Source of the DNA: Paenibacillus sp. An7
GTDB taxonomy: Bacteria > Bacillota > Bacilli > Paenibacillales > Paenibacillaceae
Assembly (NCBI RefSeq): GCF_009870785.1
Contig: NZ_WTWX01000018.1
Location: 1 to 64,000 of the forward strand
Length of the DNA: 64,000 bases
Direction: 5' to 3'
Positions 25,976 through 34,381 of this stretch are shown here, piece after piece; the stretch's first letter is position 1; each line of letters opens with the position of its first letter. The position numbers and the translations under genes are program-made. A model generated the notes under the pieces. The model made no database searches. It had not been told where the DNA came from and saw nothing but the letters and a program-made list of their open reading frames with translations.

Positions 25976-26062
25976 GCTGTAGGTTGGAATGAATACGGAC
26001 AATGTAATGTTAGTGATTGGCGCAACTATAATGAAAGCGCTTGTCGGAAAATGATGAAGTAA
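25976..26062 (+). pseudogene. RCC1-repeat fragment
   Basis: A 28-codon frame reads AVGWNEYGQCNVSDWRNY, an almost textbook RCC1/alpha-tubulin-suppressor repeat, followed by a short tail and TAA. No start. It is the last scrap of a lost RCC1-repeat protein gene. Confidence 0.6.
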
Positions 26063-26157
26063 GGATACAACACTATCAATTAACTGCTCCTTACACGAAC
26101 ACCTTGGAGGGTATGTAAACTATCGAAGGGATAGCGAATTTATTTGGTGATGATCGC

Positions 26158-26393
26158 ATGAGAAAGGTGAATTTTCTAAACATTCTGTTATTATTCTTTA
26201 CTATTTTTTTAAATCTTCGAGCCAAGTTGAGAATGCCGTTAAAAATGCAGAGTACACCATTACTACATTAACTAAAGTAACAGAGTATAAACGAGGAAAC
26301 ATTCTAGTTGTTCATTATGCATTTGACGGTTTCACGGAAAAATATGGTTCTGAAATCAAAAAAAGCAATATGGATTTGAGGAGGAAACGATGA
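26158..26393 (+). pseudogene. Frameshifted small secreted or membrane-anchored protein
   Basis: ATG 26158 starts a hydrophobic N-terminus (MRKVNFLNILLLFFTIF). After a run of seven T the frame is lost, but another frame from 26214 continues SSSQVENAVKNAEYTITTLT, KVTEYKRGNILVVHYAFDGF, TEKYGSEIKKSN. Its TGA overlaps ATG 26390 of the next gene (ATGA), so the two were once coupled. The likely cause is one base gained or lost in the T-run. Confidence 0.6.
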
Positions 26394-26590
26394 ACAACGA
26401 TAAAAATAAATATTTAACCATATTTCTTATAATTGGATTTAGTAGTGGGGCTTGTGTAAGCTTGATCGTAAATAGTTTCTTAGACCTTAACGTAGGTATC
26501 AGTATATCACTCGGAGCAGGTTTTGGAATGTTATTAGGCATAGTGATTGGATCCTTAATAGATTATGAACGGCAGAACAAGGATAAGTAA
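26390..26590 (+). CDS. Small membrane protein
   Basis: 66 aa with two hydrophobic segments (about residues 8-27 and 33-56), the second rich in Gly (LGAGFGMLLGIVIGS, glycine-zipper-like), and charged ends. AGGAGG is well placed upstream. It overlaps the preceding frameshifted gene by 4 nt. Function unknown. Confidence 0.65.
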   Translation: MNNDKNKYLTIFLIIGFSSGACVSLIVNSFLDLNVGISISLGAGFGMLLGIVIGSLIDYERQNKDK

Positions 26591-26629
26591 ATTCGAGATT
26601 TTTTTATAATCTAATATTCACGATCCAAG

Positions 26630-26658
26630 CAGTTAGTCTATATGATTGACTGTTTTTA
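26630..26658 (+). terminator. Intrinsic terminator
   Basis: CAGTTAGTC / GATTGACTG stem (two G-U pairs), TATAT loop and five T. Confidence 0.75.
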
Positions 26659-26739
26659 TTGTCCAAAAAAGAGGAACAGACAGATTCAGCAGTAGGCTCT
26701 GGCCAGAAGATTAATGAATTCTTCCGGCTGCACTTCAAG

Positions 26740-27025
26740 CATCTATTTTGGAAGGTTGGACAACTCCTCCTGGACGACTTAGAACAGCTTTGAATGAAAC
26801 GGGTGGAACATGGTCAACGAGGCTCACTCTTTGGGGAGTCTTACAAGAGAGGAAATATTATATGCTTATCTTAACGTAACTGCTTATCAAATGGATTATC
26901 TAATCTGGCAATTACAAATAGGTGGTTTATGTTGGCTGATCAAAACATTGCATTGGCTTGTTTATGGTAGGACAGATATAATCCCTGGCTCAGAAACTTG
27001 GATAGCGGACTTGTTAAAAGATTAA
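26740..27025 (+). other. Possible decayed gene, unidentified
   Basis: Two frames look weakly coding. One from about 26750 reads EGWTTPPGRLRTALNETGGT. Another, from ATG 26810 to 27025, reads MVNEAHSLGSLTREEILYAY and ends GRTDIIPGSETWIADLLKD. They may belong to one frameshifted gene. No ribosome binding site at good distance and no family recognised. Confidence 0.3.
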
Positions 27026-27063
27026 GAAAATCTTTACCAGGAAATTGTGTAGTGTCTTTACAC

Positions 27064-27150
27064 TGCTAATGGAAAAACGATAGTTTAATTAGAAAAAGTA
27101 AGCAACTGATCAATAGACCGGTTGCTTTTTCTTTAAGCTACTGGGCAGTT
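27064..27150 (+). repeat. Dispersed hairpin repeat, copy D
   Basis: GCTAATGGAAAAACGATAGT opens the element, then AAAAAGTAAGCAACTGATCA, ATAGACCGGTTGCTTTTTCT and TTAAGCTACTGGGCAGTTA. The stem GCAACTG (27102-27108) / CGGTTGC (27119-27125) plus T-run would terminate transcription. It aligns end to end with copy E at 28514. Confidence 0.75.
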
Positions 27151-27515
27151 ATACGAAAAGTTATGATAGAGTATACCTTTCTTTTAAGGAATAATTCGTT
27201 ACTTCAGTGCTTCCAAGAAATGAACCGCTGAAGAATACGATAATGGGATAAAGAAACCATGAGTTAATTGAAAATCATTAATCCAATGTTACCCGCATTG
27301 GAGACTAAATCATTGCACTTTTTATTAGAATAAAATAGAGTTAAAGGTAAGAAATGAGATTAGAAGAAATATACCTTTCAGGAGAAAATTATACGAAATT
27401 TATTTTTATCAAGAAAAGAGACATCTTTAAGAGGAGACTTTGTAACCGCGATTCAGTTGGATACGGTCCTAAATTAATTAGCTGTTTCTTTTGTCTGATG
27501 GAGGAGAATACAAAT

Positions 27516-28337
27516 ATGACTTTGGAAGAAGTGTGTGAGCGTATTTGCTTACCGGATCAAATGAAAAGAAAAGTGCTTGACTTTGCAGGCGAATTCGAAG
27601 AGAAAACAGTAAAGCCCTTTTTTGCTGCCTTGTATGATCCATCTGACTGGGAAAAGGGAGTTAAAGAAATAGAGGGGGTTCTGGGAAATGATCCAGATGG
27701 GAGCAAAATGCTCACTTTTATGCTTCTGCGTGCAGTAGAGACACATAGGGAATACGAAAAAAGAGGAATCAGCGAGACCATTTTTGTGGACACGATAAAG
27801 TTCTGTACCAGATTCATTGAGGAACATTACGAGATATATGGGACATATGCATTCACGTGGGGATGGTGGTTTCCAAGACAGATTTCACTTCGCGAATTCC
27901 GTATCGGTGCTCTTGAATATGAAATGATCGAGCAGGACGAAAAGAAGATAATAAATATACATATCCCCGCAGATGCAGATATGAGGCTCGATAGTTTGCG
28001 GAAGTCATATGAGGATGCTAGGGAATTTTTCGCAAAATATTTTCCTGAGTATGCTCAGTCCGATATGGTGTGTGATTCTTGGCTGCTTTCTCCTGTCCTT
28101 GCTAAGTTGCTGTCTAAAAATTCAAATATAGTCGGCTTTCAGAAGGCATTCGACTTGATACGTGTAGATGATACGAACGACAGCTCTATTAGATGGGTTT
28201 ATGGAAGGACTGATATTCCAATACACGAACTTCCGCAATATACATCCTTACAGAAAAAAATTAAAGCCTGCCTGTTAGAAGGCGGTAGCATTGGCGCAGC
28301 CTACGGAAGATTGCACGAAGACCCCTGGAAGATTTAG
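27516..28337 (+). CDS. Acyltransferase-domain protein (DUF5596-like)
   Basis: 273 aa resembling proteins annotated as acyltransferase domain-containing in Clostridia and Bacilli. The conserved block VCDSWLLSPVLAKLL, then SNIVGFQKAFDLIRVD and WVYGRTDIPIHELPQ, is visible in the second half, and a helical N-terminal domain precedes it. ATG 27516 has GGAGGAG 9 nt upstream. The longer frame from 27354 has no ribosome binding site. It lies between repeat copies D and E. The acyl substrate is unknown. Confidence 0.65.
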   Translation: MTLEEVCERICLPDQMKRKVLDFAGEFEEKTVKPFFAALYDPSDWEKGVKEIEGVLGNDPDGSKMLTFMLLRAVETHREYEKRGISETIFVDTIKFCTRFIEEHYEIYGTYAFTWGWWFPRQISLREFRIGALEYEMIEQDEKKIINIHIPADADMRLDSLRKSYEDAREFFAKYFPEYAQSDMVCDSWLLSPVLAKLLSKNSNIVGFQKAFDLIRVDDTNDSSIRWVYGRTDIPIHELPQYTSLQKKIKACLLEGGSIGAAYGRLHEDPWKI

Positions 28338-28513
28338 GGGGAGGATCAAGTATAGAGTGGAGAATTAAGTTTGTGATAATGATACCGGAGCTTCAGGTGA
28401 CATTTTGTCCTTTCTATAAAAATGAAAATCCTACATATAATAAATTTAGAAATATTGATTTGATTGTAAACACGGATATAGGTACCTATTATTTTAAGCT
28501 ACTAGGTTATTGA

Positions 28514-28600
28514 GCTAATAAAAAAGCGGAAGTTTATTTGTAAAAAGTAAGCAACCGATTAATAAACTGGTTGCTTTTTCTCTGAGCTATCGGGAAGCTT
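28514..28600 (+). repeat. Dispersed hairpin repeat, copy E
   Basis: GCTAATAAAAAAGCGGAAGT opens it, then AAAAAGTAAGCAACCGATTA, ATAAACTGGTTGCTTTTTCT and CTGAGCTATCGGGAAGCTT. The stem GCAACC/GGTTGC is kept although bases differ from copy D, including changes on both sides of the stem. The remainder of 28338-28839 is non-coding. Confidence 0.75.
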
Positions 28601-28839
28601 AAATCATACTCGGTCAACTGCATAACAATTCGTGGTAAAGCAGAAAGTTGAGTTGAGAGTTAAAGCAGCAATGTTAAAATTGCTACTTATTGTTTAAGTT
28701 GCAGGAGTCAACACACATTGAATGCTATGTGAGGATTGAAAGACTGAAATATTGATAATAAAGGGATACAGGTGACTTAAAAAGCTAAGTGCTTAGAAGT
28801 GATCCTAATAAAGATGAGGTAAAAGATGAGGTATATGTG

Positions 28840-29805
28840 ATGCCAAAAAACGATAATATGCTGGCAATACTATGGATGCTGAATTCGGGCGTTAAAATGA
28901 CCGCAAAACAAATATCCGAAAAGTTAGAAATAAATATTAGGACAGTTTATCGGTATATTGATGCATTATGTGCCAGTGGAGTGCCTATAATATCCGACAC
29001 GGGTCATAACGGTGGATATAGCTTGCTGAATAATTTTATCAGAGCACCTCTGCTATTTGATATGGAAGAAAAAAAAGCACTTCTTCATGCTACTGTTTTT
29101 GCAAAAGAAGCCGGATACCCTTTGAGTGAGGCATTAGGTAATGCGACATCCAAATTGAAAATGTATTCGAATCAAGAACAGGAAAGTGTGCTCAACCGTC
29201 ATTTAGCCGGATTTGAAGTTATAAACCGTAAGGGAGACCCTTCTATTCAGCCAGTATTGGCGGAATTGGAGCAAGCAGTAGCAAACGAGTTCTCCGTAGA
29301 AATTGAATATCGCACACGCCGTGATGATCAACCCAAGACTAGGGTTATAGATCCCTATGGAATGGTCTACTGGAACAATAAATGGTATATTGTTGCATTT
29401 TGCCACCTGAGAAATGAGATGCGCAGCTTTCGGGTAGATCGAATTTTACAAATCAAGCGTACTCAAAACATATTTAAGCGTTCCGAAGCATTTTTGGCTC
29501 GCGAATTTTTTTTAGGAAATCTATTACCTGATTTAGTCGACAAGAACGACTTAATCACCTTAATGATTGAAGGTAGGTCAGAGGCATTGGATGACTTATG
29601 CCTGCATTGGTTTTTAGGCCATCATCTAAAAGAGCGTACCTCCAATCAAGCAATCTTTATACTTGAGGAAAAAACACTTCATACCTATGTTCCTAATTTT
29701 CTCTTATCCTACGGGAAATCCATTCAAGTAGTCGAACCACAGAGTTTGAAGGAGAAACTTGTTGAAGTTGTGTCAGAATTAATGGAATATTATCAACTTC
29801 TTTAA
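28840..29805 (+). CDS. WYL-domain transcriptional regulator (YafY-like)
   Basis: 321 aa. The N-terminal winged helix (MLAILWMLNSGVKMTAKQIS, with recognition helix NIRTVYRYIDALCASG and wing DTGHNGGYSL) is of HTH_11/DeoR type. The WYL domain contains the eponymous region YWNNKWYIVAFCHLRNEMRSFRVDRI (28-residue stretch around 190-215, with Arg and Asp residues of the ligand pocket), then a WCX-type C-terminus. ATG 28840 has GAGG 9 nt upstream. GTG 28789 is further off. Targets unknown, possibly the DJ-1/PfpI gene next to it. Confidence 0.85.
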   Translation: MPKNDNMLAILWMLNSGVKMTAKQISEKLEINIRTVYRYIDALCASGVPIISDTGHNGGYSLLNNFIRAPLLFDMEEKKALLHATVFAKEAGYPLSEALGNATSKLKMYSNQEQESVLNRHLAGFEVINRKGDPSIQPVLAELEQAVANEFSVEIEYRTRRDDQPKTRVIDPYGMVYWNNKWYIVAFCHLRNEMRSFRVDRILQIKRTQNIFKRSEAFLAREFFLGNLLPDLVDKNDLITLMIEGRSEALDDLCLHWFLGHHLKERTSNQAIFILEEKTLHTYVPNFLLSYGKSIQVVEPQSLKEKLVEVVSELMEYYQLL

Positions 29806-29808
29806 AGG

Positions 29809-29841
29809 CTTCACTGACAGCGGATGTCAGTGAAGTCTTTT
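29809..29841 (+). terminator. Intrinsic terminator
   Basis: A perfect 11-bp stem CTTCACTGACA / TGTCAGTGAAG, GCGGA loop, then TCTTTTT. Confidence 0.95.
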
Positions 29842-29847
29842 TATAAT

Positions 29848-29860
29848 AATGATAATCATT
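29848..29860 (+). promoter_or_regulatory. Fur-box-like sequence
   Basis: AATGATAATCATT equals the central 13 bases of the classical Fur consensus (GATAATGATAATCATTATC) and sits 55 nt before the DJ-1/PfpI start. The outer bases do not match, so iron or PerR control is only a possibility. Confidence 0.35.
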
Positions 29861-29914
29861 GATTACCGGTGGTTGGTATCACTTGATGAATTGTAATATA
29901 AGGAGAATTTACAA

Positions 29915-30541
29915 ATGAATAATACAGTATATCTTTATGTGTTTGACACAATGGCAGACTGGGAAATAGGCTACTTAACTGCCGAACTAAACTCGGGAAG
30001 GTATTATAAAAAGGGGCTAACCTCATCAAAAATAGTTACCGTGGGAATTGATAAGACTCCAGTAACTACAATGGGCGGACTTACAATACTGCCTAACATC
30101 AAATTGGATGTGTGCAGCATTGAAAGATCAGATCTATTGATTTTACCCGGTGGAGATACATGGACAGAAACTATTCACCACCCCATCCTAAAAATCGCTG
30201 AGAGATGTTTAAGGGAAGGTATATGGGTTGCTGCGATATGTGGTGCTACAATGGGACTTGCCCAGGCGGGACTACTAAATTCATATGGGCATACAAGCAA
30301 CGATCTAGAATACCTTAAAATGATCTGTCCTACTTATAGAGGAGAAAAGTATTACAAAATGGCATCTGCTGTAACTGATGGAAAACTGATCACAGCATCT
30401 GGAATTGCTCCGTTGGAATTTTTTGCACACATTTTAAAAGCATTGGATGTGTTTTCTCCACAAACATTAGACGCCAGGTATAACCTTAATAAGACTACTG
30501 ATTCTAAATATTATTATGAGCTGATGAATTCATTACAATGA
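29915..30541 (+). CDS. DJ-1/PfpI family protein (class I glutamine amidotransferase-like)
   Basis: 208 aa. The DJ-1/PfpI nucleophile elbow is VAAICGATMGLAQAGLL, with the reactive Cys near residue 110. The acidic residue at the start of the fold (DWEIGYLTAEL) and LLILPGGDTW are typical, and the closing TASGIAPLEFFAHIL is conserved in this subgroup. Relatives act as proteases, chaperones or deglycases. The exact role is unknown. AAGGAG lies 9 nt upstream. Confidence 0.85.
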   Translation: MNNTVYLYVFDTMADWEIGYLTAELNSGRYYKKGLTSSKIVTVGIDKTPVTTMGGLTILPNIKLDVCSIERSDLLILPGGDTWTETIHHPILKIAERCLREGIWVAAICGATMGLAQAGLLNSYGHTSNDLEYLKMICPTYRGEKYYKMASAVTDGKLITASGIAPLEFFAHILKALDVFSPQTLDARYNLNKTTDSKYYYELMNSLQ

Positions 30542-30770
30542 AGGTATCAGGATTCAAGAGTAAAAATGACTGTAAGCATAAAAGATATGTGAGCGTCAGG
30601 TGAATATACAAGAATGAAACATTTTATTATATCTGACTTTCCTAAATCTAGGAATTCGAATGTGTGGGATTTGCATTACAGAATGAAAATTATTAAGCTC
30701 ACGAAGAGGATACTCCCAATGTATAAGGAACTCTTATATATATTAGGTATTTTCAGGGAGGGTTCAATTA

Positions 30771-31238
30771 GTGGAATTTAGAGAAATAACGTGGGATAAC
30801 TATATTGAATGTATTGAGCTGCAAGTTACAGAGGAACAGAAACGCTTCATCTCATCGAATCAACATGCACTCGCAGAAGCTTATATTGCCTCAAAAGAAG
30901 GACAGGTTATTATTACATATGCGATTTATAAAAACGAGATAATGGTTGGTTTTATAATGATGTATTATGACGATGGTGATAGAAATTTTAAATACAGCAG
31001 CTATGGCGTTTTTAAGTTTATGATTGATAAACGATACCAAGGCAAAGGGTATGGAAAAGAGGCCATGGTAAAAGTGATAGACCTTTCAAAATCGTCTCCT
31101 TATGGGAAAGCCAGGGTCGTTGAACTTACCTATAAACCTGAAAACGTAGTATCCAAAAATTTATATTCATCACTAGGCTTTGTTGAGACAGGGAGTACCC
31201 ATCCTTCGGGTGAAGTATATGCTGAGTTTGTCTTGTAG
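30771..31238 (+). CDS. GNAT acetyltransferase, BltD/spermidine acetyltransferase-like
   Basis: 155 aa with the GNAT fold. Motif A is FMIDKRYQGKGYGKEAMVKV (Q/R-x-x-G-x-G/A), followed by VELTYKPENVVSKNLYSSLGFVETG. The N-terminal part and the FKFMIDKRYQGKGYGK stretch resemble B. subtilis BltD (spermine/spermidine acetyltransferase). It starts at GTG 30771 with GGGAGG upstream. A polyamine substrate would link it loosely to the polyamine operon at 11-13 kb. Confidence 0.8.
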   Translation: MEFREITWDNYIECIELQVTEEQKRFISSNQHALAEAYIASKEGQVIITYAIYKNEIMVGFIMMYYDDGDRNFKYSSYGVFKFMIDKRYQGKGYGKEAMVKVIDLSKSSPYGKARVVELTYKPENVVSKNLYSSLGFVETGSTHPSGEVYAEFVL

Positions 31239-31325
31239 TCGTGATCGATTAGGCCTACATACCAATTAAACGAGAATAGGGAAATAGACAAACTGTTAAA
31301 ACGACTCATGGCTGGGGGGGGAATT

Positions 31326-31802
31326 ATGAACAGAGTACAACATGAAGTTCCTTTGAGATGTAAAGGCATTGCAGTAGTGTTACTTAAAAGCACACCTTAT
31401 GGTTACAAAGTGCTGTTATTAAAGCGAGCTACTCCAGTATTAAGGGGTGTATGGTGCTATATTGGCGGCGGTATTGAAGAAGGGGAAAAAGCTTGGGAGG
31501 CTGCACTAAGAGAGATTCGTGAAGAGACAGGTATAACAAAAGTTTCCCTTTTTACTTCAAATAAATATGATCAATTCTACTCTGCCAATGAAAACTACAT
31601 TTATGTTGCGCCGGTATTTGTGGGATATGTGAATGATGGGCAAGAAGTGACTTTAAACAATTCACATAGTGAATACGAATGGTTGACATTTACTGAAGCG
31701 ATCGAAAGAGTTCGTATCCCCGGTAATGATGACGTTCTTACATTTATCGAGAAACATTTTGTAAGAAACTCTCCTATGGAATTTTTACGTATAAAAATGT
31801 AG
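31326..31802 (+). CDS. NUDIX hydrolase
   Basis: 158 aa. The full NUDIX box spans residues 41-63, beginning GGGIEEGEKAWEAALREI and ending REETGI (GX5EX7REUXEEXGU). It hydrolyses a nucleoside diphosphate linked to another group. ATG 31326 has a G-run (GGGGGGG) upstream that includes a usable site. The ATG at 31308 is less likely. Confidence 0.85.
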   Translation: MNRVQHEVPLRCKGIAVVLLKSTPYGYKVLLLKRATPVLRGVWCYIGGGIEEGEKAWEAALREIREETGITKVSLFTSNKYDQFYSANENYIYVAPVFVGYVNDGQEVTLNNSHSEYEWLTFTEAIERVRIPGNDDVLTFIEKHFVRNSPMEFLRIKM

Positions 31803-31904
31803 TCTCTGAATTTGATGAGGCACGTTCAACATTATGATCTGAAAAGCTGCTATTATTTTGTTTAATCGTGAGGATTAAGCACGAATTAGAGCATACAATT
31901 CCAT

Positions 31905-31955
31905 AATACAGCAGCGGCAACCGTTTAGTAACCAGTGCCGCTGCTGTATTTGTAT
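31905..31955. terminator. Bidirectional terminator
   Basis: A perfect 15-bp stem AATACAGCAGCGGCA / TGCCGCTGCTGTATT with a 16-nt loop lies between converging genes. It is the natural end for both the NUDIX gene and the subtilase remnant. Confidence 0.8.
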
Positions 31956-31998
31956 ATCGTCTGATTTCTTTGGACGATTCTTAGTATTTATCTAAGTT

Positions 31999-33044
31999 CT
32001 AAAGTACAGGCTGCTGCACAGCTCGAAGTGCATTGATTCGCCCCTGTGTCCAATAGGTTCCCGTCCCTGGTATCGGATCGCAGGTAAAAACAATACAATC
32101 TCTTACATTCGTATTGGTTCTACCTTGAGATGCAAGGAGCGCTGCTAATCCTGAGACGTGTGGAGCGGCCATCGATGTTCCGCTTAAATAAGCGTAGCTG
32201 GTTCCCGTGTAGGTAGATAGAATTTGTTCTCCCGGAGCAGCAACATCAACCCATGTACCGTAGTTGGAAAAGGTGGATTTAACACAGCCGCTTGAAGAAA
32301 TGAATCATTCGCTAAAGAACCCAGACTCAGGTTAACCACATGTGCTCCGTTATTAGCAGCAAAGACGATACCATTAGCCACACTCGACAATAATCCATTT
32401 CCGTTATTATCTAAGGAACGGATCGGAATAATAGAAGCAAAGGGAGCCATACCCGCAATACCAATCCCGTTATTTGTAGCAGCAGCTGCAATTCCCGCCA
32501 CATGTGTTCCGTGTCCGTTACCATCACTTGTATTAGGATCCCAGTCCACATAGTCGTACCCAGGTAGCAACTTTCCTGCAAGTTCAGGGTGATCCGACTG
32601 AATACCTGTATCTACAATGGCGATTCTGATATTCACCGAACTTTGTGTAATGTTCCAAGCAGCAGGAGCTTCAACTCTTTGCGGCCCATACTGGTAACCC
32701 GGGAAGAACGGGTCGTTTGGAGTGAAGAATGCTTCATACCTATGATTGGGTTCAGCAAATTTAATCAACTTACTTTTCGAATATTGTTTAAGCATTTTGC
32801 GCATTTTTCGCTTTGAAGTTATCCGGTAAAAGCCTAAATCATCGTATGATTCCATAATTGTGCATTTTGTTTTCTTGTGAAGTGCATTCATATCCTCCTG
32901 CGATATTCCATCCATAAATTTGATGATAAGCTCGTTTTTAGCATGGGGGTGGAACCTGGAATCAGCTCGTTTATCCAAATAGCGATAGAGAATGATCGAG
33001 AACATAATAAGGCTAGTGATAAAAAGCCCTAACCACAGCAACAT
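31999..33044 (-). pseudogene. Subtilisin-like serine protease (S8), internal deletion and frameshift
   Basis: The minus frame from 33044 has an N-terminal membrane segment, an inhibitor-I9-like propeptide, then the catalytic Asp in RIAIVDTGIQSDHP and His in GNGHGTHVAGIAAA. After NLSLGSLANDSFLQAAV near 32290 the frame shifts. The other frame resumes with TFSNYGTWVDVAAPGEQ, the catalytic Ser in GTSMAAPHVSGLAALLA, and the C-terminus down to TAG 31999. About 45-50 residues normally lying between these blocks, including the oxyanion-hole Asn, are missing, so the product cannot be active. Confidence 0.85.
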
Positions 33045-33272
33045 TCATACTCCTCCTCTAGTGAAATCTAGTAGATTCGGAATATTGTATGGATAAGGGA
33101 GCAAAATAGTTTGGACTCTCTATAAAATTAGTGACATAATTGAGAGTGGCTTATAATGTGACATTACACTAGAGGTTCAGTTAACCTGAAAATTCTGTTA
33201 CAATGAGGAGTTTGGAGAGATTATACATATTTTATTCTAGATACGGATAAATAACAGAAGGAGGGAAACAGA

Positions 33273-33590
33273 TTGTCTATTTGGAAATCATATATTTTAA
33301 CAACTTTCGAAGTAGTAGGATTTTTAATCATTGGGTTCATCGTAACAGATACAGTATTGAGACCCACACTTGAAGGTTATGGTATTCGTTACACGGGAAA
33401 CGTATGGGTAAATTGGTTCGGAGTCTCATACTTATTGTTTTTTCTATACACCCTGATCCGCGGTCTGTTCGTTAAAAGGCATAACACCTTTTTCAGGCAT
33501 CGCATAAAATCTATAGCATTTTGGCTTTTTCTTATTGGCTCTGTCTATATTATTTTTATTCCTTTTATAAAAGGAGAAAACCCGTTTTAA
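33273..33590 (+). CDS. Small membrane protein
   Basis: 105 aa with three hydrophobic segments (about residues 8-28, 46-66 and 80-98). It starts with TTG 33273, well supported by GGAGGG. It lies divergent from the broken protease and convergent with the next lipoprotein gene. No family recognised. Confidence 0.7.
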   Translation: MSIWKSYILTTFEVVGFLIIGFIVTDTVLRPTLEGYGIRYTGNVWVNWFGVSYLLFFLYTLIRGLFVKRHNTFFRHRIKSIAFWLFLIGSVYIIFIPFIKGENPF

Positions 33591-33653
33591 ATGAAGATTT
33601 AACTTGAACTATTATTTTTAAAAATCTAATTGTTGTAAAATACTCTAAGGTGT

Positions 33654-34316
33654 CTAGTTCCAAAGTTCTTTAATTTTACTCTTTAAGTGATCAATTGTTC
33701 TCCCATTCGTTATATTTGTGAAGTTACTAATTTCTTCCGAATCACTATCAAAAGCAGAAAGAACATAACGATCATCTACGATATAGTAGGTACCATAGCG
33801 AGTAAAAGAATAACTTCCTTCTTCTTGCTGTGGTCCAGCCATTTTCTTAACGGCTGCAATAATCTTCATTCCCGGCCTTAAACGTGGCTCCATCTCCGAT
33901 AACTCTGAATTATACATCATATTTACTGTATCTTTCACTTCATCACCAATAATTACTTCATCAACGGTTACTTCATACGATATGAAAGTCGGCTTATAAG
34001 GCTCAAATCCTCTACTCTTATCTTTCTCAGCTAATTTACCTTCGGGAGTACCTGGCTCTGCAGGTAATTCTACACTGACATCTACAACTTGGCTGATCAC
34101 TTCTGCAACGATCACTGAATCTGCAATGTCTAAAATTTCTTTAAAAGGGATATCTCTCATATTTATATAAGGGACAGTTCCCGTAGATAGGGGGTAGTCC
34201 TTCCGGAGTTCTTGTATTCTTGATTGTTCTAATGCATCCGTAGATGTATTAGAACAACCAATGACGAAGACTGTCGTAAGTATGACAAGAGCCGCTTTCC
34301 GTTTGAGTTTGTTCAT
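33654..34316 (-). CDS. Lipoprotein of unknown function
   Basis: 220 aa. The signal peptide ends with lipobox VFVIGC. The mature region has a stretch (ADSVIVAEVISQVVDVSVEL; TFISYEVTVDEVIIGDEV) found in several uncharacterised Bacillus lipoproteins with an OB-like beta pattern. AGGAGG precedes the ATG at a good distance. Probably membrane-anchored on the outside. Confidence 0.75.
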   Translation of the reverse strand: MNKLKRKAALVILTTVFVIGCSNTSTDALEQSRIQELRKDYPLSTGTVPYINMRDIPFKEILDIADSVIVAEVISQVVDVSVELPAEPGTPEGKLAEKDKSRGFEPYKPTFISYEVTVDEVIIGDEVKDTVNMMYNSELSEMEPRLRPGMKIIAAVKKMAGPQQEEGSYSFTRYGTYYIVDDRYVLSAFDSDSEEISNFTNITNGRTIDHLKSKIKELWN

Positions 34317-34381
34317 ATAATAGTCCTCCTAACTAAATATATAAATTTTAAGTTAGTTGGTAAAATGGATCAGTTTCACTT

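Noticed and set aside
27000..27025. Similarity of VYGRTDI in the 26810 ORF and in the acyltransferase gene, as a partial duplication
   Set aside because: Only seven residues agree and the flanks differ completely.
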